This document shows positions 1 through 7,804 of a stretch of DNA of 24,764 bases, in pieces. The position numbers were made by a program, and so were the translations under genes. The stretch comes from a virus: IMG/VR virus record IMGVR_UViG_3300046529_000202, positions 1-24,764 of that record; one strand, written 5' to 3'. The first letter of the stretch is position 1. Each line of letters opens with the position of its first letter. The notes under the pieces are model-generated. The model ran no database searches. It was not told where the DNA came from and saw only the letters and a program-made list of their open reading frames with translations.

Positions 1-62
1 ACGACCCGACCGAGACAGACGTGCCGCAGCAGCAAGGCGCGACAGCACCGCGGGGCCGGTAA
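1..62 (+). CDS. C-terminal end of an upstream gene (partial)
   Basis: A frame open from the window edge ends in TAA at 60-62, directly abutting the next ATG at 63. The 19 visible residues are polar and Gln/Pro-rich and end in PRGR; they show no recognisable domain. In T7-type gene order the gene before the adaptor is the major capsid protein, so this may be a capsid-region gene, but the visible part cannot show it. Confidence 0.45.
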   Translation, partial: DPTETDVPQQQGATAPRGR

Positions 63-1295
63 ATGTCGGCCTTTACGCTGCCGATCGACATCATCAACCG
101 CGCGCTCCAGCTTGCGCGGCAGCCCCGCATAACCACCCTCGCCGACCACAGCGAGCAGGCGCTCGAAACCGTATTCACTTACGACAAGCTGCGCGAGAGC
201 GAACTGACCACGAACTTCTGGCGCTTCGCCACCAAGCGTGCGGTCCTCCGCGCCATCGGCATCGACACGGTGACGTGGGTGCCCGCTACGTGGGTCTCGG
301 GCACAACCTACGCTTCCGGTGCGATCGTCTCATACACTCCCCCCACCGGGCTCTACGCGGGCGAGACGTTCTATTGGCAGACCCGCGCGGCGAAGACCGC
401 GGCAACGGTCTCCCCCGAACTCGACCCCGACTACAACCGCTACTGTGGTGCGTTGGCGCTCGACCTCTACAATACAGGGACCACCGGCCTCACCACCACA
501 GCGTATCAGCAAGGCGAGATCGTCCTTGTTCCGGCTGCCTATGCAGGTGGCACGACCTATGCCATCAATAACGTGGTCCGCTCAGGAGCCATCTGGTACG
601 TCTCCCTGACGGCCGGCAACATCGGCAACGCCGTCACTGACACGACCAACTGGGTTCCGTGGACGAGCCTCGGCCGCAGCGCGAGCAGCTACGGCGTGAC
701 CGCCTCCGGCAGCCCGATCCCGCTCACCTATCCCGGTGCCATCAAAATCTACGCCTCGATGTATGCGAACAACGAGGACAACCCGGTGTCGGCTACCGGG
801 AACTGGCTTGATGTGACGGGGGCCAGCACCACCCCGCTCCAGATCATGTGGCCGGTCGGTGCCGGGCCTTCGCATGATCTTGCAAGCTCCAATGTGTATG
901 CTCTGCCCAACGCTTTTCTGCGGCGCGCGCCGACCGATCCCAAGGCCGGGCTCTATTCCTACCTTGGCTCGACTTCGGGTGCGTCCCCGGAAGATTGGAC
1001 CCTGGAGGACAAATATCTCGTCAGCCATGCCCCCGGCCCCTTGATGATGCGGTTTATCGCGAGCGTCGTGGACGTGTCCGCGATGGACCCGCTGTTCTGC
1101 GAAATGCTCGCCGCGCAGATCGCCGAGGAGACGACTGCTTCATTCAAGACCCTCGATCCTAAGCTCCTGCCGCAACTCATGGCGTCGATCTCTCGCAAGT
1201 ACAAGAGCGACCGCCGCCGGGCGGTTCTCACCAACGCAATTGAGATCGGCCCGACCAGCATGTTCGAGAATAGGTACGTCACGGTGCGTGCCTGA
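63..1295 (+). CDS. Tail adaptor (gp11-like tail tubular protein A) with inserted carbohydrate-binding-like modules
   Basis: Probable adaptor ring between portal and tail nozzle. The N-terminus (residues 5-64, with YDKLRESELTTNFWRFA at 40-56) has the helical pattern of T7 gp11-type proteins, and the fold seems to resume near residue 279 with ALPNAFLRRAPTDPKAG. Between them lies about 210 residues of Trp/Tyr/Gly/Thr-rich sequence with repeats resembling CBM5/12 (chitin-binding-like) modules: SGTTYASGAIVSY (79-91), AGGTTYAINNVV (161-172) and NWVPW, plus a weaker third copy near 229-250. T7 gp11 is about 196 aa, so at 410 aa this one is doubled by the insertion. The start abuts the preceding TAA, and the stop overlaps the next ATG (TGATG). 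The family call is by motif; carbohydrate binding is inference. Confidence 0.75.
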   Translation: MSAFTLPIDIINRALQLARQPRITTLADHSEQALETVFTYDKLRESELTTNFWRFATKRAVLRAIGIDTVTWVPATWVSGTTYASGAIVSYTPPTGLYAGETFYWQTRAAKTAATVSPELDPDYNRYCGALALDLYNTGTTGLTTTAYQQGEIVLVPAAYAGGTTYAINNVVRSGAIWYVSLTAGNIGNAVTDTTNWVPWTSLGRSASSYGVTASGSPIPLTYPGAIKIYASMYANNEDNPVSATGNWLDVTGASTTPLQIMWPVGAGPSHDLASSNVYALPNAFLRRAPTDPKAGLYSYLGSTSGASPEDWTLEDKYLVSHAPGPLMMRFIASVVDVSAMDPLFCEMLAAQIAEETTASFKTLDPKLLPQLMASISRKYKSDRRRAVLTNAIEIGPTSMFENRYVTVRA

Positions 1296-3319
1296 TGGGT
1301 GCCTCCAACCCGACGCAGTACACCTTTCAGCAGGGGGAAGTTTCCCCGTGGGCACAAGGCCGCATTGATCTGCCAACCTACCGGCAGTCGATGAACCTGT
1401 GCCTCAACTCCTTCCCCACCGAGGAGGGCGCGTGGACCCGCCGGCCGGGGTTCTTCGATGTCGGGTACACCTACAAGGGGTACGCCGGGATCATCCGGTC
1501 GTTCATCGCGGGCGACATCGCCACCTCCGGTGTGAACGTCGTCTACGGGCTTGAGATTACGAGCGACGGGTCGAACTCATGGCTCCGGGTGTGGGAGCCG
1601 ACCGCCAACGGCTACTCTGGCCTCCTCTGCGATGCCGCGGCCGGCACCATTACCAGCTTCTCGGGAGCGACCCCGACGCTGATGACGATGAGCTCCGCGC
1701 AGAACTGGTCAACCGGCGACACGATCATCATCACCAACAACACAGGGACGGGGGCGAGCGCCGCCACCGTGCGCAACCGGCAACTCATCGTCACGAAAGT
1801 CTCGACCACCACCTTCACCCTCGCCGACGCGGTGACGGGAACCGATATAGTCGGCAGCGGTATGAGCTACACGACGACCACGGCAAGCGCGCAGCGCATC
1901 GTTGTCAAGGCCCTTCCCTACACCAGTGTCGCGGAAGTGGCGAAGCTCCGCGTCGTGCAATCCGGCATCGCTGCGCTTCTGCTGTCGAAGGGGCACGCCC
2001 CATGGTTGCTGGAGATCGTCGGCGGCGCGATCACCGTTTCAAAGGACGCGGACTTCAAGGAGGTCGATGGCCCCTATCTCGACCCCTACATCGGCACCAG
2101 CCAGACCGGCAATAAGACCGCGACGTGGACGACGACGGACGGGCTCACCTATCACCTGACGATCGGTTCGGACGGCGACGTTGGCCGCCTGTTCGACAGC
2201 ACCGATGTAGGGCGCGCGATGCGACTATGGACCCAGCCGGTCGCATGGGCTGCGGGCACCTACGCCTCGGGCGATACCGTCACCTATAATGGTTCCTATT
2301 GGCGCAGCGTCGCCAGTTCCAACACCGCCGTACCGGGGCAGCCTCTCTCCGTAGCCGGCGTGCAGACGTTCCCTTGGGTGCTCGACCCCACGCTTGGCGA
2401 CTGGACCGCGGGATATATCACGGTCGTCACCAACACCACGCACATCGACGTTCTCGTGCAGGCCAACTACGCCGCGCACACGCTGCAAAACGCGAGCAGC
2501 ATCATCGACACCTGGCAGATCGGCAAGTACACCACGGCCACCTATCCCGCCGTTGGCGGGTGGATCGACGGCCGGCTCCTCCTCGGCGGTGCCGTGCCGA
2601 ACAGCGTGGACGCCAGCAGTCCAAACGTGTTCGACGGGGTGGCGTCCTATTACGGTCTGTTTAGCCCCTCCGACACGACGGGTGGGGTGTTCGACGACGC
2701 AGCGATCAATGTGACGTTCAATGACAGGGACAACAACCAAATCCTGTGGTTCTCGCCCGACCGGCAGGGAATGATCTTCGGCACCGAAGATGGTCAATGG
2801 CTGTTCGGTGCGCAGTCGGCCGGCGACGCACTTACCCCCACGCAGGCGACCGTGCGCAAGGTCAGCCGGTTCAAGTCAGCCTTCATCGAGCCCGCCCGTG
2901 TCGGGACGGCGCTGCTGTTCGTCCAAGCGTTCGGCCGCAAGGTCTACGAATACATGGTCGATGCGTTTTCCAATCGTTTCACTGGCCGGCTCTTGAACGC
3001 CAACGCGCAGCACCTCCCTGACGAACACGGTGGCATCACCGAGATCGCCTACCAGGAAGACCCGCTACCCTGCCTATGGGCATGCACTTCGGACGGCACG
3101 CTGCTCGGCTGCACCTATCGTCGCTACTCGGACTTTGCGACCGTGCCGCCGGAGTTCAACGGGTGGCACCAGCACACCCACGGCGCAAGCCGCCTGTTCC
3201 AGAGCCTCGCGATTATGAGCGTGACCAACGGCCAGGACAGCCTCGTGGCTGTGACCTACGACGCAACGCAGACGGCACACCACATTGAAGTGATGTCGCG
3301 CATGTGGGGACCAGCATGA
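1295..3319 (+). CDS. Tail nozzle protein (gp12-like tail tubular protein B), N-terminal and central part
   Basis: Probable tail-tube tip protein that attaches to the adaptor. The N-terminus (QQGEVSPWAQGRID at 12-25, CLNSFPTEEGAWTRRPG at 36-52) is the typical opening of podoviral nozzle proteins, and the propeller-like core continues through QILWFSPDRQGMIFGTEDG (482-500) to IEVMSRMW (664-671). A CBM5/12-like repeat sits at about 313-365 (WAAGTYASGDTVTYNGSYW), the same kind of module as in the preceding adaptor. At 674 aa it is shorter than T7 gp12 (794 aa) and lacks the usual C-terminal block, which seems to lie in the ORF at 4154-4825 in the same reading frame. The start is fixed by TGATG coupling at 1293-1297. 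Confidence 0.8.
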   Translation: MGASNPTQYTFQQGEVSPWAQGRIDLPTYRQSMNLCLNSFPTEEGAWTRRPGFFDVGYTYKGYAGIIRSFIAGDIATSGVNVVYGLEITSDGSNSWLRVWEPTANGYSGLLCDAAAGTITSFSGATPTLMTMSSAQNWSTGDTIIITNNTGTGASAATVRNRQLIVTKVSTTTFTLADAVTGTDIVGSGMSYTTTTASAQRIVVKALPYTSVAEVAKLRVVQSGIAALLLSKGHAPWLLEIVGGAITVSKDADFKEVDGPYLDPYIGTSQTGNKTATWTTTDGLTYHLTIGSDGDVGRLFDSTDVGRAMRLWTQPVAWAAGTYASGDTVTYNGSYWRSVASSNTAVPGQPLSVAGVQTFPWVLDPTLGDWTAGYITVVTNTTHIDVLVQANYAAHTLQNASSIIDTWQIGKYTTATYPAVGGWIDGRLLLGGAVPNSVDASSPNVFDGVASYYGLFSPSDTTGGVFDDAAINVTFNDRDNNQILWFSPDRQGMIFGTEDGQWLFGAQSAGDALTPTQATVRKVSRFKSAFIEPARVGTALLFVQAFGRKVYEYMVDAFSNRFTGRLLNANAQHLPDEHGGITEIAYQEDPLPCLWACTSDGTLLGCTYRRYSDFATVPPEFNGWHQHTHGASRLFQSLAIMSVTNGQDSLVAVTYDATQTAHHIEVMSRMWGPA

Positions 3320-4152
3320 CCGTACAGCCTCTCCTTCTCGGAAATTGCATGTACCTCGACGGCGCGGTGCCGACGCTGATGCTGACCGCCATTGGTGACG
3401 CGCCGCCCCCGCCGCCTGGGACGGTTGGTGCAGTTCATTTCGACGGGTCTACATATCTCGATTTGGCGGCGCTGACGGCGACCGATAGCACGGTTCTTTC
3501 CTTCTCATTTTGGTACAAAAGCGCGGCCGATATTGGCGCGGGTGGATCGCCTCTGTGGGTCGGCGACACGGCCGGGCTTAACCCCGGAGCCGACGGAGGC
3601 GGGGCACTCCAGAATTTTGCGGAGGGAACATATCTGAGACAGTCAACCTCCTTCGCGAACGCACTTGTGTTTGGTACAACTGTTACCGCAACAAACAGTC
3701 AATGGCATAATGTCCTCGTAATGGCCGATGTTAATCACGCGGCAGGGTTACGGATTTTTAAGCTATACATAGATGACGTAGATGTAACCGACACGCCCGC
3801 AACAGATACCGGAGTGGCTTTTACGATGGTGGCTAACGGTCTTCAATTTACAATCGGTGGCGATACATTTGGCGATAATGTCACAATGGATTTCGCGGAA
3901 TGTTGGTGGGGGTTAAATCAGTTCATTGACTTTACTGTGTCGTCGAACCGCCGTAAGTTCATTTCCGCAACTAAAAAGCCAGTTGGTCTAGGGGCTGATG
4001 GCTCGCTTCCTACCGGCACGCCGCCGACGTTCTTCCTGAGCCTTACCCCTGCCGCGGCTCCATCGACTTTCGCAACCGACCTCTCAGGGAACGGCAACAC
4101 CTTCTCGATTACGGGGGCGCTAACCACCGCTTCATCGAGCCCGAGCGACTGA
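3316..4152 (+). CDS. LamG/concanavalin-like domain protein inserted in the tail nozzle locus
   Basis: The ATG at 3316 overlaps the nozzle stop by 4 nt (ATGA), so it is preferred over the in-frame ATG at 3304. The first 25 residues (CMYLDGAVPT at 11-20) resemble nozzle continuation sequence. After a proline run comes a jelly-roll-like domain: GAVHFDGSTYLDL (38-50), SFSFWYKS (62-69), and near the C-terminus TDLSGNGNTFSITGAL, the usual end of LamG-like domains on phage tails. Such domains commonly bind glycans, so a receptor-binding role is inferred. Roughly 3480-3970 is visibly AT-richer than the flanking genes, as in a recently acquired module. It ends at 4152, just before the GTG of the next ORF. 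Confidence 0.65.
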   Translation: MTVQPLLLGNCMYLDGAVPTLMLTAIGDAPPPPPGTVGAVHFDGSTYLDLAALTATDSTVLSFSFWYKSAADIGAGGSPLWVGDTAGLNPGADGGGALQNFAEGTYLRQSTSFANALVFGTTVTATNSQWHNVLVMADVNHAAGLRIFKLYIDDVDVTDTPATDTGVAFTMVANGLQFTIGGDTFGDNVTMDFAECWWGLNQFIDFTVSSNRRKFISATKKPVGLGADGSLPTGTPPTFFLSLTPAAAPSTFATDLSGNGNTFSITGALTTASSSPSD

Positions 4153-4153
4153 T

Positions 4154-4825
4154 GTGGCCGCTTTTGACCTACGCAATTCCGCCTTCCTCGATGGAACCAT
4201 GTTCGTCCTCACCGGGACGGGCGACGTGAGCGGCGTCACCTTCTACGGCTGCATGCAGTACGTCGGGCGCACCGTCACGGTGTTCTGCTGCGGTCTCGAC
4301 GTGGGCGACTACGTGGTTGCGGCGGACGGTTCGGTTGTCGTTCCCTATGGCTCCGACGTAGACGGGCTGTTCAACGCGGCCCTCGTGATCGCAACGAACG
4401 CCGCCACATGGGGGCCGCTTGCGACCCCGATCGTGATCTCCGGCGTCACCTACACCGTGCCGGCAGTCATCGGGTTTCCATTCGTCTCGAAGGGGCAACT
4501 GCTCCGGCCGCTCGCTGAGGGCGAAATCAAGTCCACCAAGGGGTCAGGGCTCGGCAAGGAGCAGCGGGTACATCGCGTCGGCGCGCTCCTCAACGGCACC
4601 ATCGGCATCTATTTCGGAACCGATTTCAGCAATGTGACGCAGGCGGAACTTCGGTCACCCACAACCGACATCATCCTCGACCACGCAACCATGTTCTCCG
4701 GCGTCCATCGCGGCGTCGTGGATGACGGCTACGACTTCAACGGCATGGTGTGTTGGCAGATCAGCCGTCCGTTCCCGGCGACCGTCGTGGCGATAACCAG
4801 CTTCCTTGAGACATCGGAAATCTGA
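4154..4825 (+). CDS. Tail nozzle C-terminal-like protein
   Basis: A 223-aa protein whose second half looks like the C-terminal region of gp12-type nozzle proteins: GFPFVSKGQLLRPLAEGE (106-123), GKEQRVHRVGALLNGT, then CWQISRPFPATVVAI near the end, where homologues carry a motif of the same shape in their last 30 residues. It starts with GTG one base after the LamG-like ORF stop (TGATGTG at 4150-4156), suggesting re-initiation, and is in the same frame as the nozzle core at 1295-3319. Read together, the two ORFs approximate one nozzle protein interrupted by the LamG-like ORF. It could also be an independent tail-tip subunit. The stop overlaps the next ATG (TGATG). Confidence 0.6.
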   Translation: MAAFDLRNSAFLDGTMFVLTGTGDVSGVTFYGCMQYVGRTVTVFCCGLDVGDYVVAADGSVVVPYGSDVDGLFNAALVIATNAATWGPLATPIVISGVTYTVPAVIGFPFVSKGQLLRPLAEGEIKSTKGSGLGKEQRVHRVGALLNGTIGIYFGTDFSNVTQAELRSPTTDIILDHATMFSGVHRGVVDDGYDFNGMVCWQISRPFPATVVAITSFLETSEI

Positions 4826-5766
4826 TGGCGACGACATTCTCCTACACAACGCCCACTCGGTACGGGGGGCTGCGGCCCACCAGCGCATTTCCGGGTGGTG
4901 TTGTCGGTACTGGCACGCAAATCCCCGGCGTCATTGATCCGACCGCAACCTCCGAAGACCCGGCGCAGACCCAGCTTCTCAACGAGCAGGCGAGGCTTGA
5001 CGCCCAGGCCGCGCAGGACGCGGCCAACGCAACCGCCGAGACCGCCCGTGGTGCAGCGAATACCGCCGAGGCTGACGCCTACCGCATCGCCGCCGGCACG
5101 GCGGGTGGGAACGCTGACATGGAGTTGCAGGCGGCGGCGCTCACGGCCTTCCAGCAGGCACGCGAAGTCCGCAAAACGGTGGGATCGCAACTGGCCGAGG
5201 TCGCGTCGAACGGCTTTCGCGAAAGCGGCACGAGCCTCAACCTCCTCCGCGACAGCGTAAGCCAGGGTGCCATTACCGATGCGCTGACGAAGCTCCAGGG
5301 CAACATCACCGCGGCCGGCTACAGGGGGCAACAGGCGGCCGCGACGGCCGAGGGGCTGGCCGCTACGGGGAACGCAGGTTCTGCCACCGCCCTCGCGGCG
5401 CAGTACGCCGCGGCCGGCGTGCTCGCCACCTCCCAGTCCGCCAACCTCGCAAAGACGATCGCGACAACGCCCCCGCCGGCCACTGGTGGAGGGGGTAGCG
5501 GACTTCGGGTTGTTCCCTCCAAGCCTGATCCCTTCCTTACCGGCGGACTGGTGAACCCGGCCTTCGATCCGAACGCTATGGTGACACCGCCGGAAGGGCC
5601 GACAGACACGAGCGCCTTTGACACCGCGACGCCCGCACAGCAGAACCACACCCCGTTGAGCAGCGGCGCCGGGAGCAGCAGCAGCGTCACAGACTTCGGT
5701 GGTGGCGTTTCAGACGCTCCTGCAAACCCGGTGAGCGACATCGCCTCCAGCAATAGCGACCAGTAG
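4825..5766 (+). CDS. Internal virion / DNA ejection protein, gp14-like
   Basis: Probable internal core protein ejected into the cell envelope during infection. Residues 45-210 are Ala/Gln-rich and helical, with the signature ASNGFRESGTSLNLLRDSVS (127-146) followed by ALTKLQGNITAAGYRGQQAA, the pattern of podoviral gp14-like core proteins. The C-terminal third is Gly/Pro/Ser-rich and probably disordered. At 313 aa it is longer than T7 gp14 (196 aa), mainly through that tail. It is the first of the ejection-protein genes and is coupled to the nozzle C-terminal ORF by TGATG at 4823-4827. The gp14-like call rests on motif and gene order. Confidence 0.7.
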   Translation: MATTFSYTTPTRYGGLRPTSAFPGGVVGTGTQIPGVIDPTATSEDPAQTQLLNEQARLDAQAAQDAANATAETARGAANTAEADAYRIAAGTAGGNADMELQAAALTAFQQAREVRKTVGSQLAEVASNGFRESGTSLNLLRDSVSQGAITDALTKLQGNITAAGYRGQQAAATAEGLAATGNAGSATALAAQYAAAGVLATSQSANLAKTIATTPPPATGGGGSGLRVVPSKPDPFLTGGLVNPAFDPNAMVTPPEGPTDTSAFDTATPAQQNHTPLSSGAGSSSSVTDFGGGVSDAPANPVSDIASSNSDQ

Positions 5767-5768
5767 AC

Positions 5769-6515
5769 ATGGCAACAATCAAAACCTACGTCGCGCCAGT
5801 AGAGCACCTTCGCCCGAGCGATCTCACCTACACGTCGAACATCCAGCTTGCTCGCCGGGAGAGCCAGTATTCGACCGAGCAGGCGGCGGCGCTGAAAGCC
5901 GGCGGGGCGCTCGATGCGCAAACCATCCTCAGCACGCGCAAGGCCGATGTCGCGTTGATGGACTTCCTCAACCCCACCTCCCGGTCACGGGGCGGCGGGG
6001 GAGGTGGGGGTGGCAGTCTCGGCTCGAGATCGGCCCCCCGACAAGAAGCTGCCCGCGCGGCAAACGCTCTCGTCCGATCCCTCGCTCCTCCCGCTCTGGC
6101 GGACCAACCCGACGCCAGCGCGCCGCCCCCGCTGCACCACTATTGGGACACAAACCCCTTCCCGACGCCGAAGGCGGGGCCGTTGCCGACTGTCACCTTC
6201 GGTGGGCAGGGCCTCGCTGCCGACCCTTACGGGCTGAACACAGACAACAGCGAGGAGTTCCGCACGGGCATGGGCATCCTGTCCGGTGAAACGGCGCCCT
6301 CCGGCGCGGTCGGTGCCACTGAGCCGCAGCCGACCGCGGGCGGAAACTACCAGCAGTACGGCTACGGTACTGGTGGCGAAACGGTGGGTGGCGAGACTAC
6401 CGCCCCCACCTCCCCCGTGCCAGCATCCACGTTCCAGAGTTGGGTGAACTGGGCCACCGGGGGCGCGAACGCTGACGCGGGCGGATCAAGTGATACCTTC
6501 CAAGGACCGAACTGA
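5769..6515 (+). CDS. Hypothetical virion-associated protein, Gly/Pro-rich
   Basis: No family recognised. The 248-aa product has a compact N-terminus (about 1-75, possibly helical around RRESQYSTEQAAALKAG), a run of eight glycines at 75-82 acting as a flexible linker, and a low-complexity Gly/Thr/Pro-rich C-terminal half. It starts 2 bp after the gp14-like stop, and its own stop overlaps the gp15-like start (TGATG), so it is co-translated with the ejection proteins. A minor virion or ejection role is inferred from position only. Confidence 0.7.
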   Translation: MATIKTYVAPVEHLRPSDLTYTSNIQLARRESQYSTEQAAALKAGGALDAQTILSTRKADVALMDFLNPTSRSRGGGGGGGGSLGSRSAPRQEAARAANALVRSLAPPALADQPDASAPPPLHHYWDTNPFPTPKAGPLPTVTFGGQGLAADPYGLNTDNSEEFRTGMGILSGETAPSGAVGATEPQPTAGGNYQQYGYGTGGETVGGETTAPTSPVPASTFQSWVNWATGGANADAGGSSDTFQGPN

Positions 6516-7804
6516 TGTCTGATACTGGCAGTCTCCTCGGTCTGAGCCCCCCGCCGGCCCCCGAGCCAGAAGCACTCCCGGTGATGGAGAGGGAGCACCC
6601 GGCCCTCGAAGCGTTCAAGTCCATCCCCAACACCCCGGAGGTGCAGGACTGGGCCGAGAGCGCCGCGCAGAAGGTCCAGGCGTTCGCCAACGTCAGGGCC
6701 ATCGCTGACGGCGCGACCGCGGCCGGGAACGAGTACGTCCAGAACATCGACAACTTCAAGTCGGGCCTCGTGCGTATGGCGCACAGCGACCCGACCACTC
6801 TGCCGCTCGCGCTCGACCTGGTGCCCGACGCCATCAATACGATGGTCGGTGAGGACGGCGCGGAGCATGCCGCGGCGCTGACCCGTCATATCCAGAACCA
6901 GGTCGCCGCGGCCGGCATACAGTCCTTGGCGACGACTGACGAAATGGCCGCCCGCTATGCGCTCGGCAAATACGGCGAGCACCTGACCGATGAGGACCAG
7001 GGACACCTCAGCGGTTTTATCGACACGATGAAGTCCGCCCGCGCGGCCGACAGCGCGGCGCAGGGCGTCGAGCAGGCCCGCCAGGCTCGCCTCGCCTCCG
7101 ACACGCAGGCGCACGACTGGATGACGCAACTCAGCGACCCTCAGACCGGCGACGTGAATTTCCCGACCAACTGGCTGCGCGACATGGTGGCCGATCCTCG
7201 CGTCGTGCCGGAGACCAAGGCCGCGCTGTGGCAGGCCCACGACCGGCTGTTGAGACAGGGCGACCCCGCGCAGTCCGACCCTGCCACGCTCGTCTCCCTC
7301 ATCAACCAGATGACGCTCCCGAACAACGGCGGTCTCACTCCGACCGATGTGTGGCAGCACGCCGGCAGCAACCTTTCCCTCGCTGACACGCAGATGCTCG
7401 CGGGAGCAGCCTTCCCGAAAACCCCGCAGCAGCGTGCGGAGGTGGCCGCCGTCGCCGCCACGCTCGCGACTGCACGCGACATCATCGCATCGCCGGAGAA
7501 CGGCCCCGCCGGGCAAGCTGCCTTCGGGCGCTTTGTCAACTGGCTGATGCCCGCCTACCGCAACGCCGGCAACGGCAGTCTCAACCCGAAATCGGACAAC
7601 TGGATACTGGGCGGGGAGAACGGCACGCCCGGCATGATACAGGCGTTCATGCCCCGCGGCGATGATCTCTTGGTGGGGCCGATCCGGCAGATGAATACCG
7701 CCAACACCGCCGACCGCCCAAGCCTCGGCGCGATCTTTGGAGGAGAACCGATGCCAAATGCCTCGCGCTACCCAGGCATGCGTAACCCGATGGTGCGTGG
7801 ATGA
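6515..7804 (+). CDS. Internal virion protein, gp15-like
   Basis: A 429-aa, mainly alpha-helical, Ala/Asp-rich protein with no membrane segment. It lies between the gp14-like and gp16-like genes, where T7-type phages encode gp15, which helps form the ejection channel. Helical stretches include the region around AESAAQKVQAFANVRAIADG (45-64) and RARAADSAAQGVEQARQARL near 175-195. T7 gp15 is 747 aa, so this is clearly shorter. The start is coupled by TGATG, and the end overlaps the next gene by 4 nt (ATGA at 7801-7804). The assignment rests on position and composition more than on a signature motif. Confidence 0.55.
   Translation: MSDTGSLLGLSPPPAPEPEALPVMEREHPALEAFKSIPNTPEVQDWAESAAQKVQAFANVRAIADGATAAGNEYVQNIDNFKSGLVRMAHSDPTTLPLALDLVPDAINTMVGEDGAEHAAALTRHIQNQVAAAGIQSLATTDEMAARYALGKYGEHLTDEDQGHLSGFIDTMKSARAADSAAQGVEQARQARLASDTQAHDWMTQLSDPQTGDVNFPTNWLRDMVADPRVVPETKAALWQAHDRLLRQGDPAQSDPATLVSLINQMTLPNNGGLTPTDVWQHAGSNLSLADTQMLAGAAFPKTPQQRAEVAAVAATLATARDIIASPENGPAGQAAFGRFVNWLMPAYRNAGNGSLNPKSDNWILGGENGTPGMIQAFMPRGDDLLVGPIRQMNTANTADRPSLGAIFGGEPMPNASRYPGMRNPMVRG

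Noticed and set aside
4729-5649. Long minus-strand open frame (306 codons) opposite the gp14-like gene
   Set aside because: Antisense shadow with Gly/Arg/Cys-rich composition, while the + frame has a recognisable core-protein signature.
6362-7516. Long minus-strand open frame (384 codons) opposite the gp15-like gene
   Set aside because: It is a high-GC antisense shadow: Arg/Gly/Val-rich, no motif, no ribosome binding site, and it would lie antisense to a tightly coupled operon.
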